A stretch of 14,694 bases of DNA from an uncultured Clostridia bacterium (GCA_944380625.1 CALWIE010000077.1:1-14694), one strand, 5' to 3'. Positions 1 to 6,862 are shown, numbered from the stretch's first letter. The notes: a model not told the origin generated them from the sequence alone. A program made the numbers and translations.

Positions 1-707
1 TTGCCGTCGGCCTTCACCTCGTCCACCAGGCCTTTGATGCGGCTTTCAAACTGGCCCCGGAACTGGGTTCCCGCCACCAGGGCGGTCAAGTCCAGCAGCT
101 GCACCTCCTTGTCCCGCAGGCGGGCGGGCACCTCCCCCCGGGCGATGCGCAGGGCCAGGCCCTCGGCCACGGCGGTCTTGCCCACGCCGGGCTCGCCGAT
201 CAGGCAGGGGTTGTTCTTCTGCCGGCGGGAGAGGATCTGCACCACCCGGGCGATCTCCTTTTCCCGGCCCACAATGTTGTCCAGCTCCCCCCGGCGGGCC
301 CTGCCGGTCAGGTCGGTGCAGTAGTTTTGGATATACTTCCGCTTTTTCTTGTGGAAGCTCTCCCGGCGGCTCTGGACCCCGGCGCCGTAGCCCCCGTTTT
401 CCCCGGGGCGGCCCCCCAGCATCTGGTCCACCGGCATGGTGGCGGCGCCTCCCGGGGTGAAAAGGCCGTTCTCCTCCCCGCTGTCCCCGTCGCCGTCCTC
501 GTTTAAGTTCATCAGCTCCGACATCTGGGCGGCCGCAGCCTCCAGCTCCTCGTCGGTGATGCCCATTTTCTCCATAATGTCGTTTACCGGCTTGATGCCC
601 AGCTCCTTGGCGCAGACCAGGCAGAGCCCCTGGGTGGGCTGGCCGTTGAGCCCGTTGGACACAAAGACCACCGCCGGGCGTTTTTTGCAGCGTGTACACA
701 TCAACAT
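1..707 (-). CDS. Clp/HSP100 AAA+ ATPase, ClpE-like, N-terminal part (runs off left edge)
   Basis: This is the first 235 codons of an ATP-dependent unfoldase that would feed substrates to ClpP or act as a disaggregase; the rest lies beyond base 1. Residues 1-38 form a small zinc finger with Cys4, Cys7, Cys29 and Cys32, as in ClpE and McsA. A roughly 90-residue acidic, low-complexity linker follows. The AAA+ domain then begins with the usual Clp entry motif LDNIVGRE (142-149), the Walker A motif GEPGVGKT (171-178) and the pore-side segment [10 protein letters not shown] (212-221). The two-repeat Clp-N domain of ClpA/ClpC is absent, which favours a ClpE-type protein. The start at 707 is chosen because GAGGAAAGG lies about 12 nt upstream; an in-frame ATG at 701 is the alternative. 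I found no CtsR heptad or CIRCE operator between this gene and pgsA, and only a weak promoter candidate (TTCGCC-17-TAGGAT, minus strand, 745-773). Family call firm; ClpE rather than another Clp less so. Confidence 0.88.
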   Translation of the reverse strand, partial: MLMCTRCKKRPAVVFVSNGLNGQPTQGLCLVCAKELGIKPVNDIMEKMGITDEELEAAAAQMSELMNLNEDGDGDSGEENGLFTPGGAATMPVDQMLGGRPGENGGYGAGVQSRRESFHKKKRKYIQNYCTDLTGRARRGELDNIVGREKEIARVVQILSRRQKNNPCLIGEPGVGKTAVAEGLALRIARGEVPARLRDKEVQLLDLTALVAGTQFRGQFESRIKGLVDEVKADG

Positions 708-788
708 AAAAGGTTCGTTCCTTTCCTCGAGTTAGACCTCAGCCATCCTATTAAACCAGCCAAACATGGCGAAAGTGTGAATCAGCGG

Positions 789-820
789 TAAAAAAACAGA
801 AATTCCCAGAGGCCTGGGAA
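789..820 (-). terminator. Rho-independent terminator of the cvpA-pgsA unit
   Basis: On the minus strand, 12 nt past the pgsA stop, there is a 7-bp perfect stem (TTCCCAG/CTGGGAA, 803-809 with 814-820) with a 4-nt loop. A T-rich run that includes seven consecutive T follows (789-802). It separates pgsA from the Clp ATPase gene, so the latter should have its own promoter in 708-788. Confidence 0.85.
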
Positions 821-831
821 CCTGTCTTGGA

Positions 832-1473
832 TCATTTCCGCCTTTCCCGCACGGTCTTCATGCGGATCTCGTCGTGCAGGGAGAGCTCGTACTGGCTGTC
901 GTCCGAGCGGAGGATCTCCCGGAACACTTGGAAATACCGGACGGCGGAATAGACCATCATGGCCGCCGTCAGCACCAACAGCACGCTGGAGACGGTCACA
1001 AAGGCGGGGCGGGGCAGCTGGAAGAAGCCGTCCATCACCACGATGGCCGCCACGGAGACGTAGAACATCACCGTGGCCACCTTGCCGTACCACCGGGCGG
1101 CACAGGGGCGCTTTTTCTTTTTCAAAAGGCCTACGGCGCAGCCCAGCATCACCAGCTCCTTGAGGATGAACACCAGCAGCAGCGGGCCAATCACCGGGAA
1201 CTTTGCCGCCAGGCACAGGGCCACCACCCCCTGGGTCAGCTTGTCCGCCAAGGGGTCCAGCATCTTCCCCAGCTCGGTCACCTGGTTGAGCCGCCGGGCC
1301 AAAAAGCCGTCCACACAGTCGGAAAGGCCCGACAGCACCAAAAGAGCCACGGCGGGCACCAGCTGGTCCCTCATGAAAAACCAGGCGAAAAAGGGTATGA
1401 TCAAGATGCGCAGCACCGACAGGGCGTTGGGCACCGTCAGATTTTGATTGATGGGCTTCCTCTCTCTTACCAT
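832..1473 (-). CDS. pgsA: CDP-diacylglycerol-glycerol-3-phosphate phosphatidyltransferase
   Basis: This integral membrane enzyme transfers a phosphatidyl group from CDP-diacylglycerol to glycerol-3-phosphate, the committed step to phosphatidylglycerol and cardiolipin. The 213-residue product carries the complete CDP-alcohol phosphotransferase signature DxxDGxxAR-x8-GxxxDxxxD: Asp52, Asp55, Gly56, Ala59, Arg60, Gly69, Asp73 and Asp77. It begins with the typical NLTVPNALSVLRI segment (11-23). Several hydrophobic helices follow (about 20-34, 38-50, 92-115, 130-147, 155-176), and the C-terminal tail is highly charged. Length is slightly above the usual 180-200 because of this tail. The ATG at 1473 is preceded by GGGAG at 7 nt. 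It lies 54 nt downstream of the cvpA-like gene and probably shares its transcript. The alternative is another CDP-alcohol transferase such as phosphatidylserine or cardiolipin synthase, but the overall form fits PgsA. Confidence 0.88.
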   Translation of the reverse strand: MVRERKPINQNLTVPNALSVLRILIIPFFAWFFMRDQLVPAVALLVLSGLSDCVDGFLARRLNQVTELGKMLDPLADKLTQGVVALCLAAKFPVIGPLLLVFILKELVMLGCAVGLLKKKKRPCAARWYGKVATVMFYVSVAAIVVMDGFFQLPRPAFVTVSSVLLVLTAAMMVYSAVRYFQVFREILRSDDSQYELSLHDEIRMKTVRERRK

Positions 1474-1527
1474 GGATGGTCTCCCTCTCCTTATCTTCTC
1501 ATAAATCTCCCCCTAGGGGAGGCCTCC

Positions 1528-2229
1528 TCAGTCAAACAGGGCGCCCAAAGGGTTCCACTGGGACAGGGGCCCCAACAGGTAGGAACCCTCCAGCAGCTGC
1601 TCCAGCTGGGCCTGGGTCTCTGTGGGCAGCATGGGCGTGAACACCCACAGCACCGCCAGCACAATCCACACTGTGACCACCGCCAGCAGCAGGCCGCACA
1701 GCCCCCCCAGCAAGGCGTTGACCTGGCTGAGCACCGGCAGGTGGAACGCGGCCCCCAGGACGCCGCCCAGGGCCCGCACCGCGATCATAAACAGGAAAAA
1801 CAGCACCACGGCCGCCAAAACCTTCAAAAAGCCCACAAACACCGGGGAAAGCCCCTGGGCGATCACCTCGGCAGCCTGGCCGCTGCCGGCGGAGAAGCCC
1901 TCGGCAATGGAGCCGGCGGTGACCCCCGCCTCCCCCAGGGCCCGCTGGAGGAACTCCGGCAGAGAAGAGAGCACCTGCTGGACCGCAGCCGCCGCGTCCC
2001 CGTTGCCCAGGGACACAAGGGATTCCCCAATCCGCTCCGCCAGAGCCTGGCGGAAAAAGCTGTCGAACACCCACTGGGCCACGGCGCCCCCCAGCAGGGA
2101 GGCCAAAAAGGCCGAGAGCAGGGCGCCCAAAAAATGCACGGCGGACCTTATAAAACCGCGCCGGGCCCCAATCGCCACAAACAGCAGGCAAACGCACACA
2201 AAAAGGATGTCCCCCGCGTAGTCCATCAT
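1528..2229 (-). CDS. CvpA family membrane protein
   Basis: A 233-residue polytopic membrane protein of the CvpA family (colicin V production protein family; the molecular role in Firmicutes is not settled). What is visible: an N-terminal hydrophobic helix (about 8-22) followed by the basic turn GARRGFIRS (21-29) typical of the family, a second helix (30-52), a long soluble loop (about 60-125), and two further helices (about 127-150 and 168-196). The C-terminal tail is soluble. Two tandem ATG codons occur; the first (2229) has AAGGGGG at 8 nt and is preferred. It is the first gene of the cvpA-pgsA unit, driven by the promoter at 2269-2297 and divergent from the EFR1-type gene. The family assignment rests on topology and the RRGF motif, as CvpA proteins diverge widely in sequence. 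Confidence 0.75.
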   Translation of the reverse strand: MMDYAGDILFVCVCLLFVAIGARRGFIRSAVHFLGALLSAFLASLLGGAVAQWVFDSFFRQALAERIGESLVSLGNGDAAAAVQQVLSSLPEFLQRALGEAGVTAGSIAEGFSAGSGQAAEVIAQGLSPVFVGFLKVLAAVVLFFLFMIAVRALGGVLGAAFHLPVLSQVNALLGGLCGLLLAVVTVWIVLAVLWVFTPMLPTETQAQLEQLLEGSYLLGPLSQWNPLGALFD

Positions 2230-2268
2230 GCAGGCCGCCCCCTTCCCAGTATTTCGCGTTACCTGTTA

Positions 2269-2297
2269 AATATAGCACAAACCGGCTTTTTCCACAA
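2269..2297 (-). promoter_or_regulatory. Sigma-A-type promoter for cvpA-pgsA
   Basis: On the minus strand, TTGTGG (2292-2297) and TATATT (2269-2274) are separated by exactly 17 nt, about 40 nt upstream of the cvpA start. It lies back to back with the plus-strand promoter at 2339-2367, so the region 2230-2421 is a bidirectional control region. Confidence 0.65.
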
Positions 2298-2338
2298 GCC
2301 CCATACCCCTTACGGAACTCTTAAACCTTTCTCTTTTC

Positions 2339-2367
2339 TTGCAAAAAAGAAGGCAAACCCCTATAAT
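2339..2367 (+). promoter_or_regulatory. Near-consensus sigma-A promoter for the EFR1-type gene
   Basis: TTGCAA (2339-2344) and a perfect TATAAT (2362-2367) are separated by 17 nt. Transcription would start near 2374, leaving a leader of about 48 nt before the ATG at 2422. An A/T-rich stretch lies just upstream. Confidence 0.8.
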
Positions 2368-2421
2368 AAGCGCAAGACAAGGGAATTTTATCCCAGATTT
2401 AACAGAAAGGTTCTGATTTTC

Positions 2422-3177
2422 ATGGCTGTGTACGCCGCCTTCTTCTCTCCCACAGGCACCTCCCGCAAAGGGGCCCTGGCCATCGCCGGGGCCCTGGGGG
2501 ACCCCCTCCTGCTGGACGCCACCTGCGCCCCCCTGCCGCCCCAGAGCTTTTCCCCCCAGGACCTGGTGGTCTTTGGGGCCCCGGTCTACGGGGGCCGGGT
2601 GTTCCAGGGGGCCCTGGAGCGCCTCTGCGCCCTCAAAGGGGAGAACACCCCCTGCATCGTCACCGTCACCTACGGGAACCGGGACTACGACGACGCCCTG
2701 CTGGAGCTGACGGACTTCTGCCGGGAGCGGGGCTTTTTGCCCTTTGCCGGGGCGGCCCTGGTGGGGGAGCACACCTACGGCTCCATCCAGGTGGGGCGCC
2801 CCGGGGAGAAGGACCTGGCCCAGGACCGGGCCTTTGCCCTGGAGGCCTGGGAGGACTTCCAGGCCGGCTGGGACAACTACTCCCCCACCGGCAGCCGCCC
2901 TTACAAAGAGGGGGGCAAAGGGGGCAGCTTTGTCCCCTCCACCACAGAGGCCTGCGTCCACTGCGGCCTGTGCGTCCGCCAGTGTCCCATGGGGGCCATC
3001 GCCGCCGACTGCGCCACCGTGGACGGGGAAAAGTGCATCTCCTGCTTCCGGTGCGTGAAGGGCTGCCCCAAAAAGGCCAAGGGCGTCTTCACCCCAGAGT
3101 ACGAAAGCTTCGCTGCGGCCTTTTCCGAAAGGCTCAAAGAGCCCCGGGAAAACCGCTATTTCCTCCCCCGGGGATGA
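2422..3177 (+). CDS. EFR1-type flavodoxin/ferredoxin fusion protein
   Basis: A 251-residue cytoplasmic electron carrier combining an N-terminal flavodoxin-like domain (1 to about 150) with two C-terminal [4Fe-4S] clusters. The FMN-binding loop is SPTGTSRKGA (9-18). Further flavin-site loops are FGAPVYGGRV (51-60) and TYGNRDYDD (83-91). The clusters are CxxCxxCxxxCP at Cys178/181/184/188 and Cys205/208/211/215. This matches proteins annotated as EFR1 family ferredoxin, common in anaerobic clostridia; the redox partner is unknown. The ATG at 2422 has AGAAAGG about 11 nt upstream. The frame stays open far upstream (to 874), but that part is antisense to cvpA-pgsA and is rejected. The gene is monocistronic, with its own promoter and terminator, so the sequence offers no hint of a dedicated partner. 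An insert-rich link (151-172, Gly/Lys/Ser rich) joins the two domains. Confidence 0.9.
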   Translation: MAVYAAFFSPTGTSRKGALAIAGALGDPLLLDATCAPLPPQSFSPQDLVVFGAPVYGGRVFQGALERLCALKGENTPCIVTVTYGNRDYDDALLELTDFCRERGFLPFAGAALVGEHTYGSIQVGRPGEKDLAQDRAFALEAWEDFQAGWDNYSPTGSRPYKEGGKGGSFVPSTTEACVHCGLCVRQCPMGAIAADCATVDGEKCISCFRCVKGCPKKAKGVFTPEYESFAAAFSERLKEPRENRYFLPRG

Positions 3178-3200
3178 CAATCCCAGGCAAAACCCCACAA

Positions 3201-3236
3201 GGGGCGGGCCCCGCCGCAGGCCCGCCTCTCTTTTTT
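3201..3236 (+). terminator. Rho-independent terminator after the EFR1-type gene
   Basis: A 10-bp GC-rich stem (3201-3210 with 3219-3228, one G-T pair) closes an 8-nt loop and is followed by a T-rich run (3229-3236). It starts 23 nt after the stop codon and isolates the gene from the downstream peptidase cassette. Confidence 0.9.
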
Positions 3237-3278
3237 GTCAAAGAGACTAGAAATTTTCAATAAAAATATTTGAGACTA

Positions 3279-3307
3279 TTTACTTTTCTCTCTAAAAATG
3301 GTATTCT
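3279..3307 (+). promoter_or_regulatory. Candidate promoter for the peptidase cassette
   Basis: TTTACT (3279-3284) and TATTCT (3302-3307) are separated by 17 nt; each matches four of six consensus positions. The predicted leader would be about 97 nt and contains the short basic ORF at 3348-3425. The surrounding DNA is very A/T rich, so other -10-like sites are possible, for example TTGAGA-17-TAAAAA starting at 3270. Confidence 0.4.
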
Positions 3308-3347
3308 TATTTTGGGTTGTTATAGGTTAAAAGGGGAGGCGATTCCG

Positions 3348-3425
3348 ATGCATCAGGCAAAACGCAAAGCTTCCAAAAGAAACGCCCTACTTATAAGGAG
3401 GTCCCGTAACTATGAAAAAATTTAA
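3348..3425 (+). CDS. Possible 25-codon basic leader ORF upstream of the peptidase
   Basis: An ATG at 3348 is preceded by a strong ribosome binding site, AAGGGGAGG (3331-3339), at 8 nt, and opens a frame of 25 codons ending in TAA at 3423-3425. The predicted peptide has nine Lys/Arg, a single acidic residue (Glu23) and no hydrophobic segment. Its end overlaps the first 14 nt of the peptidase gene, whose own site AAGGAGG (about 3395-3401) lies inside this ORF. Ribosomes that translate it would therefore cross the peptidase start region, which fits translational coupling or a regulatory leader. It could equally be a chance frame behind a chance Shine-Dalgarno. There is no homology evidence. Confidence 0.3.
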   Translation: MHQAKRKASKRNALLIRRSRNYEKI

Positions 3426-4602
3426 GAAGCTTTTCTGCATTGCCCTTGCCTGTGTTGTGCTTGTTGCCGCCTGCCCTGTAGCTTTTGCAGAAACGGGCGT
3501 TGTGGCCATGCCCGAAGAAGTTGTAGAAATCATGGCAGGTTACTTTGTTGAAGACATGGTTAACTCTGGGCTGGAAACAAAATGGACAGCGACGACGGAA
3601 GTTGCCGACTCGACCCCTTTGTATGACGAAGATGGTGCTGTTACAGCGTACTCTTTTGAACTTACAGATAACGGTACTTATAAAGGCTATGTTGTTGTCG
3701 CCGTTTATCCAGATATGGAAAACCAAATTTTGGAATTTTCTGACTCAGCCCGGCCTCTTTACGAAGCCCTTTCACTAGATGCTAGCGACAAGGTTGTATA
3801 CACAGGTAATTTAGAGTATTTTAAAGATAGCGGAACTGCTACGGTTGAAACGACCGGAGGGCTTACAATTGACAAATCAGACTTAGTAAGCGCCGTAAAG
3901 GAAGTCCGCAGCAGTGAGTTTTTGCCTCCTATGACACGCGGCGCAGAATATATTACGGATCCCATTGCATATGCAAACAGCCATTATGAGGGTCCATTTA
4001 AGGCGCACGAGTGGAAAAACACATATGAGGATTACTGCAATTTCAACACTATGTATGACTTTAAGCTTATGCAAAGCCAACCAACTGGTCAGTACACATA
4101 TTACCCAAACTGCTGTGTTGCTACAGCTTTAACTAACCTTTTGGAAATGCGAGGGGAAAAAGAAGGTATACATTCTATCACTCGTTATCCTGCCGTCACG
4201 CTATTTAAAATTATTCACGAAACCATTGGAATGCAAAACGGATATTATGCTTCGACACAAGGTGTCCCTGCGGAACTCGTTTCACCTTATATCCAACACG
4301 TGCTGGACTATTTTTTAACTGACTATTCCTATTACGTATTAGTTCCGACTTATTCCAATATAAAGTCCCGCATTGACAATGAAGAACCCTTTTTATTAGA
4401 TCTTTTGTCTCATGATACTTATGCTACCGGTTACTCAGATCACGCCGTGGCTGCTTATGCCTATACGCGCCTCAAAAGTGAGACAACTGGCTATTTTAAG
4501 AGCTTTGTCAAGGTCGCAGACGGCAAGGTCCATGCGGGGAGGTATATTGATGTTGCAACTATTCAAACTTCAACCAATGCCATGCTCTATGGTTTCTCCT
4601 AA
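3412..4602 (+). CDS. Secreted papain-fold cysteine peptidase, streptopain (C10)/C39-like
   Basis: A 396-residue exported protein. A basic N-terminus and hydrophobic stretch (1-20) are followed by AFA-E (signal peptidase I site after Ala26). VAAC at 18-21 also resembles a lipobox, so a lipid anchor cannot be excluded. Residues about 78-115 look like the Spi/propeptide domain of C10 peptidases: a strand segment YKGYVVVAVY (90-99), then ILEFSDSARPLYEAL. The catalytic domain has NCCVATALTNLL (233-244); CVATA matches the streptopain active-site motif, making Cys235 the likely nucleophile. SDHAVAAYAY (342-351) supplies His344, and the VADG stretch (368-371) offers Asp370 as third residue. The Trp/Gly-rich motif after the streptopain histidine is missing, so this is a divergent member. 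AAGGAGG lies about 10 nt before the ATG. Codon use is much more A/T-rich than in neighbouring genes. It overlaps the downstream lipoprotein gene by 14 nt. Substrate unknown; peptidase activity is inferred. Confidence 0.72.
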   Translation: MKKFKKLFCIALACVVLVAACPVAFAETGVVAMPEEVVEIMAGYFVEDMVNSGLETKWTATTEVADSTPLYDEDGAVTAYSFELTDNGTYKGYVVVAVYPDMENQILEFSDSARPLYEALSLDASDKVVYTGNLEYFKDSGTATVETTGGLTIDKSDLVSAVKEVRSSEFLPPMTRGAEYITDPIAYANSHYEGPFKAHEWKNTYEDYCNFNTMYDFKLMQSQPTGQYTYYPNCCVATALTNLLEMRGEKEGIHSITRYPAVTLFKIIHETIGMQNGYYASTQGVPAELVSPYIQHVLDYFLTDYSYYVLVPTYSNIKSRIDNEEPFLLDLLSHDTYATGYSDHAVAAYAYTRLKSETTGYFKSFVKVADGKVHAGRYIDVATIQTSTNAMLYGFS

Positions 4603-5497
4603 AAAGGAGAAAAAAAGAACAGCCTGGCGGTCACGGCTGTCACCCTTTCTTGCTGCCCTGCTCGCCCTTGTATTCTGCGCTTCTTGCAGCAACAACGTAG
4701 GCCCGTCCAACGCAGGCCCTTCGTCTTCCCAGCCGGAAGCGGAAGGAACCGCCTTGTTTTCCTTTCCCCTGGACTCGGAGGTAACGGTCACGGGGATGAA
4801 CCGTGAAGTCGAAAACGGTGAATTCGTAACCGAGAAGCTGGACGAAGATGCCGCCGTAGAGCTCCTCGAAAAGCTCAACGGGTTCCGTTACACCTCCCGG
4901 GAAAAGGTGGGGGACTTTACGGCCGACACCAACATCTTGGAGATAACGCCCCCGGGGAAAGAGCCTGTGGGAATCCTGCTGGGGATCAACGACCTTTGGT
5001 ACAGCGACGGTTATCTCTATCAGTCCGCCACCGGGGGATATTTCCCCCCTCGGTGGACCGCCCGGGTCCTCAATGGGGTAATCCTCCCTGACCGGGAGGA
5101 GATCCTTGCCCAGGACACGAGCCGTTCAGCCGCCGGAAAACCCGTATTCACCTGGGACCCGGAAACGGTGACCGGGGCCCAGATCCGGGACGAGGACTAC
5201 CCAGACGCCCCCCGGACCTTAGAGGGGGATGAACTGAATAACCTGGTAACCCACCTGGCCGGCACCAAGTACGGGTACACCGAAGAAGCCACCGAGGGTG
5301 TCCACCAGGGGTTGATACAGGCAAACCTGACCTTCTCCGATGGGTCCCAGTCCGGATGGTTTGGCCTCCATGAGCTCTTTATCATCTTTCCCGGGGAGAA
5401 ATCCTATTGGCGCGACATGTCCGACGAAGCCCCCCACACCATTGGCCTTTCTAACTTTTGGCTCTTCGATTTGATGTACCCGGAGGCCGATGGGTAG
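4589..5497 (+). CDS. Putative lipoprotein with a duplicated domain, unknown function
   Basis: A 302-residue protein I do not recognise. The N-terminus is strongly basic (ten Lys/Arg in the first 16 residues), followed by a hydrophobic stretch (about 19-30) and CASC-S, so Cys33 is the likely lipidated residue. The lipobox is imperfect because position -3 is Cys. A Ser/Pro/Asn-rich linker (34-52) follows. Two segments resemble each other in pattern, about 86-150 and 213-280: a short helix with LL..L, a Tyr, a strand with a hydrophobic core, then a Gly-turn with Trp or Phe and Tyr. The start is uncertain. The ATG at 4589 overlaps the peptidase end by 14 nt and has no upstream Shine-Dalgarno; an in-frame ATG at 4577 is an alternative. 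An AAGGAG (4604-4609) lies just inside the gene, with no start codon after it. Translation probably depends on coupling to the peptidase gene. GC content is between that of the peptidase and the surrounding genes. Confidence 0.7.
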   Translation: MVSPKKEKKRTAWRSRLSPFLAALLALVFCASCSNNVGPSNAGPSSSQPEAEGTALFSFPLDSEVTVTGMNREVENGEFVTEKLDEDAAVELLEKLNGFRYTSREKVGDFTADTNILEITPPGKEPVGILLGINDLWYSDGYLYQSATGGYFPPRWTARVLNGVILPDREEILAQDTSRSAAGKPVFTWDPETVTGAQIRDEDYPDAPRTLEGDELNNLVTHLAGTKYGYTEEATEGVHQGLIQANLTFSDGSQSGWFGLHELFIIFPGEKSYWRDMSDEAPHTIGLSNFWLFDLMYPEADG

Positions 5498-5510
5498 AGA
5501 GAAAAGAAAG

Positions 5511-5545
5511 AAGCTGCCGCTTTTACGGCAGCTTTTCTTTTTTTC
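5511..5545. terminator. Bidirectional rho-independent terminator between convergent units
   Basis: A 9-bp perfect stem (AAGCTGCCG 5511-5519 with CGGCAGCTT 5526-5534, 6-nt loop) is followed on the plus strand by a T-run (5533-5545). It is preceded by an A-rich run (5501-5510) that serves as the T-rich tail on the minus strand. It lies between the lipoprotein stop (5497) and the DUF5711-type stop (5548), so it can end both the peptidase cassette and the long ruv-ecf-truA run. Confidence 0.9.
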
Positions 5546-5547
5546 CT

Positions 5548-6837
5548 TTACTTTAGGGAGAGGGCCCGCACCTCGCTGCCGCCCAGGATATAGGCGGAGC
5601 TCTCGCTGGAAAGGGCGGCGCTCTTGGCGTCGCTGCCGGCGGCGGCCCGGGCCAGCTCCTGGCCGGTGGAGGCGTCAAACACCGCCAGCTCCCCGCCGGT
5701 CAGGGCCCCCACGCTCCCGCCGGAGACCGACAGGGAGATAATCCGCTCCTGGGAGGGGATCTCCAAGGGGTCCTCCATGCCCCGAAACACCAGCAGGGTG
5801 CTGGGGCCCGCGTGCTCGTAGGCGGACAGGGACAGGTACACCCGCCCCCCCTCCAGCAGATAGGCGGTGGGCCGGCGGCCGTCGTAGCCGTATTCGGAAA
5901 ACTCCAGGTCGGAGCCCCGGGCCCGCACCAGGGCGGCGTCCCCCACAGCGTACAGGGCGCCGTTGTCCCCCCAGCCCGCCGCCAGAAGCAGGTTGTCCGG
6001 GGACTCGTACTCCCCCAGGGGCTGGGACTGGTTCAAGTCCAGCACGGTGACCTTGGAGACCAGCTCCCCCCCTTGGCTGCGGACGGTGCAGGCGATGGCC
6101 CGGCCCCCGTCGCCGCTGAGGGCCAGGGCCGTCACATAGCCCTGGGAAAACCGGTAGGTAAACTGCTCCTCGCCGGACTCCAGGTACGCGGTCACCAGGG
6201 AGGCGCCGTCGTCCCCGTGGGTGGCCAGGGCAAAGCGCCCGCCGGCGGACACGGCCCCGGCCAGGATGTCGTCCTCCGCGGAGCCCTCCAGGAGGGTCTC
6301 CGTCCCCCGCACCACCATGTAGCCGGGGCCCCCCTGGTTATAGAGCAGGTAGGTGTCCCCCGCCCTTTTGAGCACCGGCTGGCTCAGGCTGTGGCGGATG
6401 GAGCCCAGCTCCTGGCCGGAGGGGTCCAGGACCGTAAAGGCCGTGTCGGAGAGCACCACCGCGTTGCCCCCCTGGGAGAGGAAATTCCCCTCGGACACAG
6501 TGGAGCCGGTGACGGCCACCGGGTAGCCGTCCCCTTCGCTGGAGCCCATCACCTGCAGGCGCAGCCAGTTCCAGACGTTCTGGGGGGAGAGGCTCTCCCA
6601 GTTGACCCAGACCGCCAGGCCCAGCACCACCGCCACCAGGGCCAGGGCCGCCCGGTAAAAGGCCTTGGGGGCCTGCCAGGCCCTGCCCTTTTCCCCGGGC
6701 TCCTCCACGGTCCCTTCCAGGGGCTCTTCCAGGGACGGGTCCTGAACCTCCGCCTGGGCCTGGGGCTTTTCCTCCCGGTAGTCCTCCAGGCGGATCACCT
6801 TGGGGGACTCCCCGTGTTTTTTGCTGTATTTGGCCAT
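5548..6837 (-). CDS. DUF5711-type membrane-anchored beta-propeller-like protein
   Basis: A 429-residue protein of unknown function that resembles the DUF5711 family found in clostridia. Residues 1-58 are charged and proline/glutamate rich, presumably cytoplasmic. One transmembrane helix (about 60-80) precedes a large extracytoplasmic part. That part consists of repeated short beta-strand units with Gly/Asp turns, many reading like propeller blades: TAFTVLDPSGQEL, GRFALATHGDDG, GGRAIACTVRSQ, GGELAVFDASTG. I count about six or seven such units, consistent with a WD40/PQQ-like propeller. The ATG at 6837 has AAGGA at 9 nt. It is the last gene of the long minus-strand run, 25 nt after truA, and ends at a strong terminator. 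Function cannot be inferred from the context: its neighbours are RNA modification and vitamin transport genes. Confidence 0.72.
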   Translation of the reverse strand: MAKYSKKHGESPKVIRLEDYREEKPQAQAEVQDPSLEEPLEGTVEEPGEKGRAWQAPKAFYRAALALVAVVLGLAVWVNWESLSPQNVWNWLRLQVMGSSEGDGYPVAVTGSTVSEGNFLSQGGNAVVLSDTAFTVLDPSGQELGSIRHSLSQPVLKRAGDTYLLYNQGGPGYMVVRGTETLLEGSAEDDILAGAVSAGGRFALATHGDDGASLVTAYLESGEEQFTYRFSQGYVTALALSGDGGRAIACTVRSQGGELVSKVTVLDLNQSQPLGEYESPDNLLLAAGWGDNGALYAVGDAALVRARGSDLEFSEYGYDGRRPTAYLLEGGRVYLSLSAYEHAGPSTLLVFRGMEDPLEIPSQERIISLSVSGGSVGALTGGELAVFDASTGQELARAAAGSDAKSAALSSESSAYILGGSEVRALSLK

Positions 6838-6862
6838 GGGCTCCCTTCCTTTCCCCCGGGGC

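Larger units (their letters stand above)
3237..4602 (+). other. AT-rich segment within GC-rich chromosome
   Basis: Base composition changes abruptly after the terminator at 3201-3236. Two 60-base lines I counted in the peptidase gene (4261-4380) have 27 and 21 G+C, about 40% together, against 40 of 60 (67%) in a line of ecfA1 (9721-9780). Codon use shifts accordingly to A/T-ending codons. The following lipoprotein gene is intermediate (34 of 60 in 4861-4920). No transposase, integrase, flanking direct repeat or tRNA is visible at either end, so transfer is suggested by composition only. Confidence 0.6.

Noticed and set aside
874..2421. Long plus-strand open frame continuing upstream of the EFR1-type gene
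   Set aside because: It is antisense to pgsA and cvpA, which have clear family motifs. The Gln/His-rich product is a typical shadow of GC-rich coding DNA. The true start at 2422 has its own promoter and ribosome binding site.
2266..3198. Minus-strand open frame of 310 codons
   Set aside because: It lies antisense to the EFR1-type gene and has a Gly/Ala-rich composition with no recognisable motif or ribosome binding site.
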